From: Verrucomicrobiota bacterium
GTDB lineage: Bacteria; Chlamydiota; Chlamydiia; Chlamydiales; Rhabdochlamydiaceae
Length of the DNA: 64,000 bases
Direction: 5' to 3'
Assembly (NCBI GenBank): GCA_018240015.1
Contig: JAFEGJ010000005.1
Span: forward strand, 62,001 to 126,000
Part shown: one piece after another, positions 63,292-64,000 of the stretch
Layout: every line of letters starts with the position of its first letter
Position numbering within the stretch: position 1 is the first letter of the stretch
Program-made: the position numbers and the translations under genes
The notes under the pieces: generated by a model
The model's input: only the letters and a program-made list of their open reading frames with translations
What the model was told of the DNA's origin: nothing
Database searches by the model: none

Positions 63292-64000
63292 AAATCGCAA
63301 CGCTCCAATATAAGTTTGGAATACTCGGGGATTTTTCTGCTTTTAATAAGAAAGTCTCTTCGATTTTGGAGCGCTGCGCTCAAGAGAATGTCGATCTTGT
63401 CTTGTTTCCTGAATATGCCGGACTCGAAGCGGGGGATTCTGCAGCCTATGCAGAAGTCTTTCAAAAGCTCAGCGAAAAATATGGTGTCATAATTTGCTCT
63501 GGGACCAACGTTGTCAAAACACCGGAAGGGAGTTTCAATAGGGCTTATTTATTTTCTCCTTCCAGGAAAATGGGCTATCAAGACAAGTGCAATTTAACTC
63601 CAGACGAAGTGGAGGAAGGTATTTTGCAAAAAGGAAACGAGGTGAAAATTTTTGCCACCTCTTTGGGAAAAATCGGTATTTGCGTTTGTTACGACTCTGA
63701 ATTCCCTCTCTTTGCCGCTCAGATGGCACAAGAAGGCGTGGGGCTTCTGCTGGTTCCTTCTTTCACGACGAGTTTGGAAGGTTTTTATCGAGTATTCGTC
63801 AGCTGTAGAGCTAGAGCCTTAGAAAATCAATTTTTTGTCGTTCAATCGAGCATGCTGGGTCTTGTCGATAAGGAAATGACATATGGAGCGGCGAGCATTT
63901 GCACACCCATCGATCAAGGGTTTCCTGAAGATGGGGTTCTTAAAATGGGCCGACTTGGAGAAGAAGAACTGGTGATTGGAGATGTCGATCTCTGCCAGCT
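63288..64000 (+). CDS. Nitrilase-family carbon-nitrogen hydrolase, partial
   Basis: GTG start at 63288 sharing GTGA with the GNAT stop. About 237 codons are visible and the frame is open to the edge. The Glu-Lys-Cys triad is seen: E in LVLFPEYAGLE, K in GYQDKCNLTPDE, C in GICVCYDSEFP. Late segments SCRARALENQFFVV are typical. These enzymes split amides or nitriles. The coupling to a GNAT gene suggests a shared amine/amide pathway (inference). Confidence 0.88.
   Translation, partial: MKIATLQYKFGILGDFSAFNKKVSSILERCAQENVDLVLFPEYAGLEAGDSAAYAEVFQKLSEKYGVIICSGTNVVKTPEGSFNRAYLFSPSRKMGYQDKCNLTPDEVEEGILQKGNEVKIFATSLGKIGICVCYDSEFPLFAAQMAQEGVGLLLVPSFTTSLEGFYRVFVSCRARALENQFFVVQSSMLGLVDKEMTYGAASICTPIDQGFPEDGVLKMGRLGEEELVIGDVDLCQ

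Overview
The window looks like chromosomal DNA of an amoeba-associated ('environmental') member of the Chlamydiota, probably order Parachlamydiales. I did not compute GC content and cannot name the genus. The lineage call rests on gene order and gene content. Blocks that I know from Chlamydia trachomatis recur: bactofilin-dnaA-TPR-CT273 next to mraW-ftsL-ftsI-murE-amiA; npt1-CT066-ytgABCD-rseP; hrcA-grpE-dnaK; zntA-CT728-serS. Several genes are atypical for Chlamydiaceae: mraZ, alanine racemase, a ~970-residue NAD-glutamate dehydrogenase, an Lpg1974-type outer-membrane protein, two F-box proteins and a USP-type deubiquitinase.

Layout. 1-2945: start of an F-box gene running off the left edge, a ComF-like gene, a VOC-EVE-MarR operon with a palindrome in its promoter, and a lone AbiEi-type antitoxin. 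2946-12660: division and cell-wall block. Bactofilin, dnaA, a TPR gene and a CT273-like gene run leftward. mraZ, rsmH (frameshifted in a T9 run), ftsL-like, ftsI, murE and amiA run rightward, with GTGG repeats between the two arms. 12661-20954: a foldback repeat, tRNA-Arg(CCT), gnd, alr, an exported ATP-grasp-like protein, csaA, an MBL hydrolase, a NUDIX hydrolase and lepA. 21023-22618: a membrane-anchored USP deubiquitinase whose tail overprints rseP. 22397-28103: rseP and the ytgDCBA metal-import operon, including the YtgC-YtgR fusion. 28225-32675: CT066-like gene, a 530-bp palindrome, ATP/ADP translocase, an Lpg1974-type OMP and YqeY. 33006-37935: an F-box gene, a YhcG-type nuclease gene lying between two copies of the dnaK 3' end, dnaK and grpE. 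37919-49181: hrcA with a second foldback repeat in its leader and a CIRCE-like operator, gdh, two unknown proteins, zntA, a VIT-like protein, an M18 aminopeptidase and serS. 49222-62601: three very large membrane-anchored AAA+ proteins. Two are ClpA/B D1-like paralogues and one is ClpB D2-like. A UPF0158 protein with an AT-hook, a fused E1 alpha/beta 2-oxoacid dehydrogenase and a WalJ-type hydrolase lie among them. 62695-64000: a GNAT acetyltransferase and the start of a nitrilase-family gene.

How the genes fit together. Peptidoglycan and division genes sit with the replication initiator. The ytg operon and the ATP/ADP translocase supply metal and energy inside a host cell. F-box and USP proteins point to manipulation of host ubiquitin. 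The strongest candidates for something undescribed are the set of D1-like and D2-like membrane Clp proteins, the Inc-like deubiquitinase, and the nuclease gene inserted at a duplicated dnaK 3' end.
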